Assembly (NCBI RefSeq): GCF_016765585.1
Contig: NZ_JAESWC010000002.1
Location: 1,426,001-1,490,000 of the forward strand
Direction of reading: 5' to 3'
Length of the DNA: 64,000 bases
Source of the DNA: Clostridium rhizosphaerae
GTDB taxonomy: Bacteria > Bacillota > Clostridia > Clostridiales > Clostridiaceae
Below the pieces are notes generated by a model. It worked only from the letters and a program-made list of their open reading frames with translations, was not told the DNA's origin and did no database searches. Below, one piece after another: positions 51,811 to 61,024 of this stretch. The translations under genes were made by a program, and so were the position numbers. How positions within the stretch are numbered: the first letter of the stretch is position 1; each line of letters opens with the position of its first letter.

Positions 51811-53352
51811 CTAATCAATTACCTTTCTAACAACATCAATAACTGTTCCATCCCTGTACTCAACTACGGCAACTATGTCTTCAGATAATTTTATATTATT
51901 AGGTTTCCCTGTAATTTTTTCTGCTAAATCCTTTAGTTCTTTAATAGTCATAACAGGCAAATTAGTTTCCTTAAGCTTTTCAATTAAGTCAGTTCTCTTA
52001 GGATTAACTGCTATGCCTCTTTCAGTAACTAAAACATCTATGCTTTCACCTGGTGTAGTTACTGTAGTAACATTTTCTTTAATTATTGGAAGCCTTGCCT
52101 TTACAAGGTTGGTTACTACAATAGCAAGCTTAGAGCCTGCAGCAGTATCGCTGTGTCCTCCAGAACCTCCCATTATCTTTCCATCAGAGCCTGTTGTTAC
52201 ATTTACATTAAAGTCTAAATCTATTTCAGTTGCTCCTAATATCATAACGTCCAGATTATTTACAACTGCACCTTTGTTATGAGGATTTGCATACATGGAA
52301 GCTGACATTGCTTGATGCTTAGGATTCTCTCTATAGGATTCAACAGCTTTTAAATCAAAGCATTGTACGTCCAGCAAAGAATTAAACAGACCTTCTTCAA
52401 GCATTTCTACAATGTATCCTGTTGTTCCGCCTGCAGCGAAGCTTCCAACAACGCCTTCCTTCTTCATAATTTCCTTAAGCTCGGCTGCTACTGCAAGGGC
52501 GGTTCCACCTGCGCCAGTCTGAAAAGACAAACCATTCTTCACTATGCCTGAGGCTTTCATAACTTCTGCAGCCATTTTAGCAATTTTAAGTCCTACAGGA
52601 TCCTTTGTTATTTTAGTAGTTCCTGAAACTATTCCTGCTGGGTTTCCGATAGAATCTACTTTAACAACATAATCAACATATATTTGACTTATTTCAATTG
52701 GGCATGCTGGATACTGAACTAAATTATCAGTTATTGCTACAACTTTATCAGCATATTCTGCATCTGATACTGCATATCCTAATGCACCACAGGCAGATTT
52801 TCCTGTTACTCCATTTATATTTCCATAGGTATCTGCTGTTGGAGCTGCGATAAATGCTGCATCAATGTGTAAATCGCCGCTTTCTATAGCTCTAGGTCTT
52901 CCACCATGTGTTTGCATGACAGCACAGTTCTTAAGATATCCTCTTGATACTGCTTCTGCTACAGGGCCAGACATGTAGTTAGCATATATTCCTGTTATTG
53001 TACCATTCTTTATAAGTTCCACCATAGGCGCATGTACAGGGAATATAGAACTTGCTGCTATTGTAAGGTCTTTTATGCCTTTCTTATGTATAACCTCAAG
53101 AACCATATTTAAAACGTAATCGCCATTTCTTAAATGATGGTGAAAAGATATTGTCATTCCATCCTTTAGTCCTATCTTTTCTATGGCTTCTTCAATACTT
53201 TCCAATACCTTGTTATCAAAAGGAGTAACAGTTGTAACTTTAACAGCCTTTTTTTCCTTTATCCCCATGTTTGAAAAAGCGCCTTCAAAAGGATTAACTG
53301 ATCCATATCCATTTATATATTCCGGAATTTCTCTTCCTAATACGTTTTTCAT
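51811..53352 (-). CDS. citF: Citrate/citramalate lyase alpha subunit (acyl-ACP transferase)
   Basis: A 513-residue CitF-type CoA/ACP transferase subunit. GMTISFHHHLRNGDYVLNMV, GGRPRAIESGDLHIDAAFIA and GATEIDLDFNVNV are recognisable. It exchanges acetyl on the carrier for the substrate acid. In this cluster with glutamate mutase, Mal and mesaconase the substrate is most likely (S)-citramalate, giving citramalyl-ACP. The gene overlaps citE by one base. Confidence 0.9.
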   Translation of the reverse strand: MKNVLGREIPEYINGYGSVNPFEGAFSNMGIKEKKAVKVTTVTPFDNKVLESIEEAIEKIGLKDGMTISFHHHLRNGDYVLNMVLEVIHKKGIKDLTIAASSIFPVHAPMVELIKNGTITGIYANYMSGPVAEAVSRGYLKNCAVMQTHGGRPRAIESGDLHIDAAFIAAPTADTYGNINGVTGKSACGALGYAVSDAEYADKVVAITDNLVQYPACPIEISQIYVDYVVKVDSIGNPAGIVSGTTKITKDPVGLKIAKMAAEVMKASGIVKNGLSFQTGAGGTALAVAAELKEIMKKEGVVGSFAAGGTTGYIVEMLEEGLFNSLLDVQCFDLKAVESYRENPKHQAMSASMYANPHNKGAVVNNLDVMILGATEIDLDFNVNVTTGSDGKIMGGSGGHSDTAAGSKLAIVVTNLVKARLPIIKENVTTVTTPGESIDVLVTERGIAVNPKRTDLIEKLKETNLPVMTIKELKDLAEKITGKPNNIKLSEDIVAVVEYRDGTVIDVVRKVID

Positions 53353-54227
53353 TATCTTATCACTCCCAACATCTTGGCAAGCTCCACTGTATTGGTTGCT
53401 CTATTTATTATTGGAGCATCTACCATTTTTCCGTCTATTGAAAATACGCCTTTGCCTTCTCTCTTTGCCTCTTCCATAGCATCAAGAATTCTAAGTGCAT
53501 GTTTAATTTCTGCTTCTGTAGGAGCAAATACGGAGTGTATAGTGTCTATTTGTCTTGGATTTATAGAAGCTTTTCCTGTCATGCCGAGACTTTTTGCTTT
53601 TGCAGTATCTAAAGCCAAACCTTCATAATCATTTGTATCTGTAAAAGGTGTATCTATTGAATCTACCTTTAATGCTTTACAAGCTGTAGCTACTTTATTT
53701 CTGGCATAGAAAATCTCTTCTCCTTCTTTAGTTCTTTTAATTCCTAAATCAGCAGTTAAGTCTTCACCACCTAAAAGAACACCTACAACTCTTTTTGAAG
53801 CTCTTATTACATCATAAACTGTCTCAAGTCCATAAGCTGTTTCAACCAATGGTATTATTTTAATACTGTTTTCTTCAAAGCCTTCTTCTTTTTCTATTCT
53901 ATTTAGCATTTCATCTACAGTCTTTATTTCTTGTTCATCTGCTTTTGGAACCATAAGAGTATCAGGTTTTACTCTCGCTATCACCTCAACGTCATCTGCT
54001 CCAAATTCATTATCTAATGGATTTATTCTTACTACTACTTCTACATTCGAATAGTCTATATTCTTTATTGCTTCCCTAACTAATATTCTTGCACTATCCT
54101 TCTCCGATATACTTACAGCATCCTCTAAATCTAGTATTACAGAGTCAGCTCCAAGTATTCCTGCATTAAGAAGCATTCCAGGATTATTTCCAGGCATAAA
54201 AAGCATAGTCCTTCTTAATCTTTTCAT
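53352..54227 (-). CDS. citE: Citrate/citramalate lyase beta subunit (acyl-ACP lyase)
   Basis: A 291-residue CitE-type enzyme. RRTMLFMPGNNPGMLLNAGI, SVILDLEDAVSISEKDSARI, VVVRINPLDNEFGADDVEVI and LLGGEDLTADLG are typical; the acidic residues of LEDAV and GGEDL bind Mg. It cleaves citramalyl-ACP to acetyl-ACP plus pyruvate. Coupled to citD and citF by one-base overlaps. Confidence 0.93.
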   Translation of the reverse strand: MKRLRRTMLFMPGNNPGMLLNAGILGADSVILDLEDAVSISEKDSARILVREAIKNIDYSNVEVVVRINPLDNEFGADDVEVIARVKPDTLMVPKADEQEIKTVDEMLNRIEKEEGFEENSIKIIPLVETAYGLETVYDVIRASKRVVGVLLGGEDLTADLGIKRTKEGEEIFYARNKVATACKALKVDSIDTPFTDTNDYEGLALDTAKAKSLGMTGKASINPRQIDTIHSVFAPTEAEIKHALRILDAMEEAKREGKGVFSIDGKMVDAPIINRATNTVELAKMLGVIR

Positions 54228-54496
54228 TACTCACTCACCGCCCTTTTAACAGCAGTCTCAACTCTTGCTTCAATAGCATAATCTAAAGCACCCTTGTCTT
54301 GAGCCTTAATTGTAATATCTTCTACTCCCATAGCTTTTATTTTATCTAAAATAACTTTTCTTATTTGCTCACCAAACTGTTTCATAACTATGCTCTCAAG
54401 TTCAAGCTCTATTCCACCGTCCTCATTAGGCATAACCATGATTAGTATATCGTTAGATTCTAATGTACCTGCTTTTGCTACTTTGGTTATCTTCAT
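54227..54496 (-). CDS. citD: Citrate/citramalate lyase acyl carrier protein gamma subunit
   Basis: An 89-residue acyl carrier protein. S14 in AGTLESNDI is the attachment site for the phosphoribosyl-dephospho-CoA group, at the same position as in characterised CitD. It carries acetyl and citramalyl groups between CitF and CitE. First of the lyase genes; an AT-rich inverted repeat separates it from the mesaconase genes upstream. Confidence 0.94.
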   Translation of the reverse strand: MKITKVAKAGTLESNDILIMVMPNEDGGIELELESIVMKQFGEQIRKVILDKIKAMGVEDITIKAQDKGALDYAIEARVETAVKRAVSE

Positions 54497-54506
54497 AAAA
54501 TCACCA

Positions 54507-54655
54507 ACCTCTTTTTAATTAATAATTAACAATGTAAAAAGGCTTTGCTAAGCAAAGCCTTAGTTTAAATACATGATAATTCTACTATAAACTTTACTAT
54601 TAATCTATTTAAATTCATTTTAATTCTTAATTGTTAATTATTATTATTAATTTAC
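54507..54655. repeat. AT-rich inverted-repeat element between citD and the hydratase
   Basis: TTAATTAATAATTAACAATG at the left and ATTGTTAATTATTATTATTA at the right are imperfect inverted ends. An internal hairpin AAGGCTTTGC-TAA-GCAAAGCCTT (54539-54561) lies between them. It has the same plan of end repeats plus inner hairpin as the elements at 11856 and 56111 but different ends. Confidence 0.55.
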
Positions 54656-55209
54656 TTAATGCTGTCTAAGTATTGTCTCTGTCCTATCTCATATAAATTG
54701 TTTCCCTCAGAGTCTATAACAACTACAGCTGGAAAATCCTTAACTTCAAGTTTTCTTATAGCCTCTGCACCTAAGTCCTCATAAGCTACTATCTCAGCTT
54801 CGGTAACTGACTTTCCTATAAGTGCTGCAGCTCCTCCTATTGCAGCAAAATATACTGCTGTATTTTGTTTTATTGAATCTATTACTTCTGGCCCTCTCAA
54901 GCCTTTTCCAATCATTCCTTTAAGCCCTATATCTAATAGTCTTGGAGAATATGGATCCATTCTATAGCTTGTAGTAGGTCCTGCAGAACCTATTACTTCT
55001 CCAGGCTTAGGAGGAGTTGGTCCAACATAATATATTATTGCATCCTTAACATCTATAGGAAGCTCTTCTCCTTTATCTAAAAGCTCAACTAATCTTTTAT
55101 GAGCTGCATCTCTAGCTGTATATATAGTACCTGTAATAAATACGCTGTCTCCTGCCTTAAGGTCTTTAACCTTCTCTTCTGTAAGCGGAGTTGTTATTTT
55201 CTTTTCCAT
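54652..55209 (-). CDS. Fe-S hydro-lyase beta subunit (mesaconase / class I fumarase type)
   Basis: A 185-residue beta (C-terminal) subunit of two-subunit class I fumarases/tartrate dehydratases. GDSVFITGTIYTARDAAHKR, YYVGPTPPKPGEVIGSAGPT and GKGLRGPEVIDSI are typical. In this cluster it probably hydrates mesaconate to (S)-citramalate rather than fumarate to malate; these substrates are often both used. Confidence 0.88.
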   Translation of the reverse strand: MEKKITTPLTEEKVKDLKAGDSVFITGTIYTARDAAHKRLVELLDKGEELPIDVKDAIIYYVGPTPPKPGEVIGSAGPTTSYRMDPYSPRLLDIGLKGMIGKGLRGPEVIDSIKQNTAVYFAAIGGAAALIGKSVTEAEIVAYEDLGAEAIRKLEVKDFPAVVVIDSEGNNLYEIGQRQYLDSIK

Positions 55210-55233
55210 AACTTTTGTCCCCCTTAATAATTT

Positions 55234-56076
55234 TTATAGCTCAATTTCAGCATGTCTTGTTGCATGACAGCTTATATTTACTGCTACTGGAAGTCCTGCT
55301 ATGTGAGTTGGATAAGCTTCAATATTAACGCTAAGAGCTGTGCTTCTTCCTCCAAAGCCTTGTGGTCCTATTCCAAGTGCATTAACCTTTTGAAGCAATT
55401 CCTCTTCAAGCTCTGCGTAGAAAGGATTATCGTTTCTCTTTGTTACTGGTCTAAGAAGAGACTTCTTTGCAAGTAATGCTGATTTTTCAAAAGTACCACC
55501 TATTCCAATTCCAACAATTATAGGAGGACATGGGTTAGGTCCCGCTTCTTTAACAGTTTGCAAAATAAAGTTTTTAACTCCTTCAACACCATCAGCAGGT
55601 CTTAGCATCTTAAGCTTACTCATATTTTCTGAACCAAAGCCCTTTGGAGAAACTGTTATTTTAATTTTATCTCCAGGTACTATATCATAATGTACAACTG
55701 CTGGTGTATTATCTCCTGTATTAACTCTATCTAAAGGATCTTTTACTACTGATTTTCTTAAATATCCATCAGCATATCCCTGTCGTACTCCTTCATTAAT
55801 AGCATCTTCAAGCATTCCGCCAACAATGTGTACATCCTGCCCTAAATCAACAAATACACAAGTCATTCCTGTATCCTGACACATAGGCATATTTTGATTC
55901 TTAGCAATACCTGCATTTTCAAGTATCTTTTCAAGTATATCTTTAGCTATAGACCAATTCTCTTCCTTATAAGCCTCTTCAAGCTTTTGCTTTATATCAT
56001 CTGACAAATAGTAATTAGCATCTATGCAAAGCTTTCTAACAGCTTTTATTATTTCATCAACATGAATTTCTCTCAT
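55234..56076 (-). CDS. Fe-S hydro-lyase alpha subunit (mesaconase / class I fumarase type)
   Basis: A 280-residue alpha subunit holding the [4Fe-4S] cluster. The cluster cysteines appear to be in PMCQDTGMTCVF, GPNPCPPIIVGIGIGGTFEK and ISCHATRHAEIEL. Substrate motif GFGGRSTALSV is present. With the beta subunit 24 bases downstream it forms an oxygen-sensitive hydratase. The neighbours Mal (upstream) and CitDEF (downstream) point to mesaconate as substrate. Confidence 0.88.
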   Translation of the reverse strand: MREIHVDEIIKAVRKLCIDANYYLSDDIKQKLEEAYKEENWSIAKDILEKILENAGIAKNQNMPMCQDTGMTCVFVDLGQDVHIVGGMLEDAINEGVRQGYADGYLRKSVVKDPLDRVNTGDNTPAVVHYDIVPGDKIKITVSPKGFGSENMSKLKMLRPADGVEGVKNFILQTVKEAGPNPCPPIIVGIGIGGTFEKSALLAKKSLLRPVTKRNDNPFYAELEEELLQKVNALGIGPQGFGGRSTALSVNIEAYPTHIAGLPVAVNISCHATRHAEIEL

Positions 56077-56110
56077 CTCTAACTCTCCTTTTTATTAAAA
56101 ATATAAAACA

Positions 56111-56249
56111 AATGAAGAATAAAAAAAATGAAGAATGAAGAATGTTGGAGAAAAGTCACTATAAGACTTTTTAATAATATTATTCATAGGAAATCCCTTA
56201 AGGGATTCCCATCATTCATTCTTCATTCTTAATTCTTCATTCTTCATTA
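56111..56249. repeat. AT-rich palindromic element with ATGAAGAATG ends, second copy
   Basis: AATGAAGAAT repeats at the left are matched by ATTCTTCATT repeats at the right (56211-56249). Inner hairpins AAAGTC/GACTTT and GGAAATCCCTTAAGGGATT are present. It fills the gap between mal and the hydratase alpha gene inside the operon. Confidence 0.6.
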
Positions 56250-56255
56250 GCTCTG

Positions 56256-57503
56256 CTACTTGTTTTTTCTTCTATTAACAAGTGCAACTACTCTATTCAT
56301 TTCATTGTTAACTATCATATATCCTTCGTCAACACCCATACCTGGCTTAGCAAGACATTGATCTGCTCCACAGCCTATAGCAATATTTGTTGTAACTTCT
56401 GCAGAACGATTTGTTTCATTACAAGTTCCTCCGCAATAAGCTCCTACGCCTTTCTTTTTACAGTATAGTATTGATTCTATTATATTATTTACTCCTCCTA
56501 AATCTGGAGTTTTTATTTGAAGCATATGCCCAGCCTTGTTATCAGCAAAGAACACTACATCTTCATAAGTGTTGCACCATTCATCAGCAACTAGCTCTAC
56601 ATTTATTCCTCTATTGTCAAGTTCAGCTGTTAAGTCTCTTAGAGCCTCCATCTGTCTTTCTCTGTGCTCAACATCCATTGGACCTTCAATTCTCAAATGG
56701 AATGGCTTTGCAGCTTCTTCTAAAGTTCCTAAGTAATCAGCCATAGCTTTAATATCATTATTAAATGCAACTCCTATAGTTCCATACACGTCTATATGAA
56801 ATACTGGAAGATATTGCTCGCTGGTTCTAAGCTTTAATACTCTATCTCTTAACCATTCAACATAAGCTAAAAGTTTTTCTCCTTTAAGACCTAGTTTATC
56901 TTCAACATGATTTATAAGTGCATGAGGCATAACGTCTGCATTTTTAATTATCATTTTATCTGCATTATCATATCTGTCATCTCCAGATTGAGTAAATATA
57001 GGAATTCTCTTAATATCTACTTCAGTATTGTACTCATCTTTAACTACTTCTGCCATAGTAACTTTCTTAGCCTTAGCTACAGCATCAAGTATAGCTTGAG
57101 TTATACCGTATCTTATAGCTGTATGAAGTCTCTTGCCATCTATAGTCATGTGATCAAATTCTTCTGCCAATTCCTTAAAGCTTGTTAATTCTCTTCCTAT
57201 AAGCTTTGGAGCTATTTTTTCTTCAATAACTGGTATAAAATCACCTGCTAAGAATAGAGGATCTCTTCCGCCTGCACCTGAGTATTGAACTGCAGCACAA
57301 TCGCCATGTGCTACCTGACCATCTTCAAGTATAAGCATAACAGATATAGATTCTCCAGCTACTCTTACTGCCTTAAAGCCTTCTGTTACAGTTTCACCTA
57401 CATATGTGAAACCATCGTGCTTTGCTCCTTTTTTTATAGCTCTTTGGTCATCAAAATAAAATCCTGTTCTTCCACCAGAACAAACAACATCAATAATTTT
57501 CAT
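56256..57503 (-). CDS. mal: Methylaspartate ammonia-lyase
   Basis: A 415-residue enolase-superfamily enzyme that splits (2S,3S)-3-methylaspartate into mesaconate and ammonia. The catalytic and metal residues known from C. tetanomorphum fall at the same numbers here: H194, D238, D307, E308, Q329 and K331 (HMLQIKTPDLGG). It is the third step of the pathway. RBS GAAGAAGG; the gene lies downstream of glmE. Confidence 0.97.
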   Translation of the reverse strand: MKIIDVVCSGGRTGFYFDDQRAIKKGAKHDGFTYVGETVTEGFKAVRVAGESISVMLILEDGQVAHGDCAAVQYSGAGGRDPLFLAGDFIPVIEEKIAPKLIGRELTSFKELAEEFDHMTIDGKRLHTAIRYGITQAILDAVAKAKKVTMAEVVKDEYNTEVDIKRIPIFTQSGDDRYDNADKMIIKNADVMPHALINHVEDKLGLKGEKLLAYVEWLRDRVLKLRTSEQYLPVFHIDVYGTIGVAFNNDIKAMADYLGTLEEAAKPFHLRIEGPMDVEHRERQMEALRDLTAELDNRGINVELVADEWCNTYEDVVFFADNKAGHMLQIKTPDLGGVNNIIESILYCKKKGVGAYCGGTCNETNRSAEVTTNIAIGCGADQCLAKPGMGVDEGYMIVNNEMNRVVALVNRRKNK

Positions 57504-57540
57504 AATAATAAACCTTCTTCCGTTAAAATATTAATATTAT

Positions 57541-57590
57541 GTTATAGAAAATCCCCTAAGGGATTTTCCGCAATCATTCTTCATTATTTT
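57541..57590. repeat. Partial palindromic element upstream of mal
   Basis: AGAAAATCCCCTAAGGGATTTTC forms a perfect-arm hairpin (TAGAAAATCCC type), followed by ATCATTCTTCATTA. Both parts match pieces of the elements at 11856 and 56111, so this looks like a truncated third copy. Confidence 0.5.
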
Positions 57591-59038
57591 TCGGGTCTTC
57601 CAATAAGAACACCTTTACCAACAGCGAAAATATCATCTATTGTCATTTGGAAGCTTACATCTCTTCTTTCAAATTTACCTCTTTCTTCAAGCTTTCTTCT
57701 ATTATAAGCTTTTAGCTCAGCAGTAAACGGAATATTTCCAAACTCTAAGTATCTTACTGCTCCATTATTATCTCTTGCTGGCATCATTTTTCCAGCATTA
57801 TATTTGCTTGGAGCGAATGGAACATCTACTATTCCATTAGCAAATGCTTTAACTGTTCCAACAGCTAAATCACCATTTCCAAGTTCATATACTTTATCAA
57901 GCATACACTTAGTTTCTGCTTTTATTATAGCAATTTCTGTTTCAAGTTCCTTAGACATTGACATTTTTTGTCCTCTAAGTAAGTTTAACGCCATCTTAGT
58001 TGCTTTTATTCCCTGAGCATTAGCTTCTTTTGTAGGTATTCCGATAGCCTCATGAGGAGTTTTAACTATAACCTTTGTAGCTCCTGCAAGTGCTGCAGTT
58101 GCTGCACCAGTTGAGATAAGACCAAAAGCCTTAGCTTCATCCTGTGGGAATCCTCCCATCCATTGATGGAAAACTGTAGTTATATAAACGTTATTATATC
58201 CATATTGTTTTAAATATTCGTTTGCCTGCTCTTCAAGTGCTCTTATAGCAGCTACGTCTTGAACTATATTTCCACATTGTCCGTATCCTATTGTAATGTT
58301 TTTAACGCCTTGCTCTGCTGCAAGTAATGCTTCAATTATTGCTACAACATTAGAAGTACTTGGAGGTACCAATGTTCCTGTTAATGGTCCAAATGGTTCT
58401 CTATTTATAGCGATTCCTTGCTCTTCATAAAAACCAACAAGTCTGTCGCAATACTGCCAGTCAAGTATAGATTTTTCCATAGTTACGCTTTTAGCATATG
58501 GTATATTGTAGGATATTCCTCCACCTTCATTTGAAGTCCATCCTGCTGCATGAATTATTTCAGAAAGTAACCTAGCATCTGGAGTACCATGTCTCGCTTC
58601 AAGAGGAAGATTTACTGATTCATATACTCTTTTACAGCCTTCCACACCATGATTTACTCCAGGAAATCCATTTAAAAGTGAACGTCCTGCTGCTATACTT
58701 TCCTTAATACCAACTTCGCATTCATCATATCTATTTTGTCTTGTATAACTATCTATAGTAGATGGCAACAAATCTGCTCCGCCTTCATCTTGAAGGAAAG
58801 TTAAAAGTTCTATATGTTCATCTATTAGAGCAACTCCTGCTCTTGGCTGAGCTAATGTAATTCCCTCTTCCTTTGCTTTTTTAAGTTTAGCAGAAAAGTT
58901 CTTATGCTCAGGTACCTTTTTCAAATAATCAACTGCTTTATCTAGATCTATACCTTTTCCTGTTGGCCATTGATTTAAGACTTCATTTCTTTGACTAAAA
59001 AATTCTTCCTCTGTTAATCTTTTATTTTTAAGTTCCAT
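57584..59038 (-). CDS. glmE: Glutamate mutase epsilon (E) subunit
   Basis: The start is the ATG of [12 protein letters not shown] with GGAGGG upstream, giving 484 residues, the usual length. It is the TIM-barrel catalytic subunit of adenosylcobalamin-dependent glutamate mutase (L-glutamate to 3-methylaspartate). [40 protein letters not shown] and [20 protein letters not shown] are family motifs. It pairs with GlmS, and GlmL lies between the two genes, the order found in C. tetanomorphum-type clusters. Confidence 0.97.
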   Translation of the reverse strand: MELKNKRLTEEEFFSQRNEVLNQWPTGKGIDLDKAVDYLKKVPEHKNFSAKLKKAKEEGITLAQPRAGVALIDEHIELLTFLQDEGGADLLPSTIDSYTRQNRYDECEVGIKESIAAGRSLLNGFPGVNHGVEGCKRVYESVNLPLEARHGTPDARLLSEIIHAAGWTSNEGGGISYNIPYAKSVTMEKSILDWQYCDRLVGFYEEQGIAINREPFGPLTGTLVPPSTSNVVAIIEALLAAEQGVKNITIGYGQCGNIVQDVAAIRALEEQANEYLKQYGYNNVYITTVFHQWMGGFPQDEAKAFGLISTGAATAALAGATKVIVKTPHEAIGIPTKEANAQGIKATKMALNLLRGQKMSMSKELETEIAIIKAETKCMLDKVYELGNGDLAVGTVKAFANGIVDVPFAPSKYNAGKMMPARDNNGAVRYLEFGNIPFTAELKAYNRRKLEERGKFERRDVSFQMTIDDIFAVGKGVLIGRPEK

Positions 59039-59098
59039 TATTACCCTCCTGTATTCCTTATATGTCCATGACAATTATCAATTGTCATGCCTCTTGTA

Positions 59099-60490
59099 TT
59101 ATGACAACTCAATTAAATACTTTTTCATAATTCTAACTGCCATATCTGGATACTCCTCTGCTAATAATCCCATAGCAGACATTATATAAGTTTTATCTAA
59201 TAAATACCCAGGGGCTTGTGGTTTTAAATAAGTAGGATTATTTATATCAAAGCTTCCTGCTTTCAATATTTCTGCTGGATTATTGCTATGAACGAGAACA
59301 CCACCCGTTCCAACTAAATATTTTAGCGATAATAAATCTTTACCTACTTGCGAATATATTATTCCCATAGGTGTGTATACGCTTTCAATTACTCCTACGT
59401 GCCTCTCCATAGCCATATCAGTTGCTACCTTTGCCATTGCCTCATCAAATCTTATTTCTTCCTCTGTCTCAGGCACCATCTTAATATTCTCTGAACGGTA
59501 TTTACAATTTTCTTCTACATTAATGGCTTTATTCTGCAGATATTTCTGTATTTTTCTTGTCCCTGCCGCTTCCCAAAGTGAAAGAGCAGAATACCTCATA
59601 CCAAGATCACCTTCTACGGTTCTTTTTGCAAAAGGTTCTTCAAGACCTCTTAACGTAACTCCAGGCTTTGATGGTTCCCCATCTGCAATAGAATGTATAT
59701 CAGTAGTTGCTCCACCTATATCTACTACTACTAAATCTCCTATTCCTTCTTCTTTATCACTGCCTTCACTTAAAACTCTTGCTGCTTTAAGTACAGCTGC
59801 AGGTGTAGGCATTAAAATTCCGCTTATAAAATTTTCAGCATTTTTCATACCCTTAGCTTCAATAATTTTATTCATAAATATTTTTCTTATTTCTTCTCTA
59901 GCAGGCTCTACATTTAATGTATTTAGTTTTGGCATAACATTTTCTGTAACTCTATAATATATATCTGTCGTATTAAATATTTTTTCTATTTCATCCACTG
60001 CTACCTTATTTCCAGCTACTACTATAGGAAGCTTTACCCCTCCATCAGCAAGCATTTTTGCATTATGGATTATGCATTCCTTATTGCCTCCATTGGTTCC
60101 TCCAGCTAATAGTATAATATCTAAATTAGAATTTTTTATTTCTTCTATTTCTCTAGAGGTCAATTCATAACTATATACTTTTAGTACTCTTGCACCAGCA
60201 CCAAGAGCAGCTCTTTTGGCAGCTTCCGCAGTAAGTTCAGGCACTAAGCCTATAGCAACCATCTTTAACCCACCTGCTGCAGAAGAACATGCCAGCTTTT
60301 TTACAAACTCTACATTCTTTTCCTCAAGCTGCTTCATTAAATTTTCATAGGCCTTATCAAAACCTGTCATAATATCACTTTCAACAGTTGTGATATCTTT
60401 CGCTGTAGCTAATATTTCTTCACTTTCAATATCAACAGCAGTAAGCTTTGTATAAGTACTGCCAAAATCAATCAGCAAATATGCTTTCAT
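59099..60490 (-). CDS. glmL: Glutamate mutase accessory protein GlmL (MutL)
   Basis: A 463-residue ASKHA-fold protein. AYLLIDFGSTYTKLTAVDI is the phosphate-1 motif, VVVDIGGATTDIHSIADGEP is phosphate-2, and LVGTGGVLVHSNNPAEIL is adenosine. It is thought to reactivate the mutase by exchanging damaged cobalamin in an ATP-dependent way. It lies between glmS and glmE. Confidence 0.94.
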   Translation of the reverse strand: MKAYLLIDFGSTYTKLTAVDIESEEILATAKDITTVESDIMTGFDKAYENLMKQLEEKNVEFVKKLACSSAAGGLKMVAIGLVPELTAEAAKRAALGAGARVLKVYSYELTSREIEEIKNSNLDIILLAGGTNGGNKECIIHNAKMLADGGVKLPIVVAGNKVAVDEIEKIFNTTDIYYRVTENVMPKLNTLNVEPAREEIRKIFMNKIIEAKGMKNAENFISGILMPTPAAVLKAARVLSEGSDKEEGIGDLVVVDIGGATTDIHSIADGEPSKPGVTLRGLEEPFAKRTVEGDLGMRYSALSLWEAAGTRKIQKYLQNKAINVEENCKYRSENIKMVPETEEEIRFDEAMAKVATDMAMERHVGVIESVYTPMGIIYSQVGKDLLSLKYLVGTGGVLVHSNNPAEILKAGSFDINNPTYLKPQAPGYLLDKTYIMSAMGLLAEEYPDMAVRIMKKYLIELS

Positions 60491-60499
60491 TTTATCACT

Positions 60500-60584
60500 C
60501 CTAAATTAAGAATTTCATAATTAAGAACTATAGTTAATCATCTTTTATCTAGTGTAATTCTTAATTTCTTATTCTTAATCCTTT
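60500..60584. repeat. AT-rich inverted repeat between glmS and glmL
   Basis: ATTAAGAATTTCATAATTAA at the left and TAATTCTTAATTTCTTATTC at the right are imperfect inverted copies. Like three other such elements it lies in an operon gap. Confidence 0.5.
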
Positions 60585-60585
60585 A

Positions 60586-60990
60586 TTACTCTCCCAGGTC
60601 TTCTCTTAAATCTTTTATAGCAATCTCAGTTGATGTTCCTGGTGGATATACTCTATCGAATCCCATTTCTACAAATCTATTATAAACATCTTGCCAATTC
60701 TGCTTTCCTACAACTATGTTACCACCTACATATAGCTTTATTCCTTTAAGTCCTGCTTCGTCACATTTTTCTCTTAATCCTCTGCAGTCAATTTCGCCAT
60801 GTCCATATAATGATGATACTAATATTGCATCAGCATTTGTTTCAACCGCTGCATTAATAAAGTCTTCTTGTGGTGAAAGAACCCCTATATTTATTACATT
60901 GAAACCAGCCTCAGTTAATGCATGATTTAAAATCTTATTTCCTACTGCATGACAATCTGATCCTATTACACCAAGAACTATAGTTTTCAT
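60586..60990 (-). CDS. glmS: Glutamate mutase sigma (S) subunit, B12-binding
   Basis: A 134-residue cobalamin-binding subunit. The DxHxxG motif is D12-C-H14-AV-G17 (H14 becomes the lower cobalt ligand); [10 protein letters not shown] and [14 protein letters not shown] are the other B12-contacting loops. It carries adenosylcobalamin to GlmE. No B12 riboswitch is seen upstream. The symbol glmS is used here in the mutase sense, not glucosamine synthase. Confidence 0.97.
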   Translation of the reverse strand: MKTIVLGVIGSDCHAVGNKILNHALTEAGFNVINIGVLSPQEDFINAAVETNADAILVSSLYGHGEIDCRGLREKCDEAGLKGIKLYVGGNIVVGKQNWQDVYNRFVEMGFDRVYPPGTSTEIAIKDLREDLGE

Positions 60991-61024
60991 ATTATTCCTC
61001 CTGTATTATAATAACTTCTAGTCA

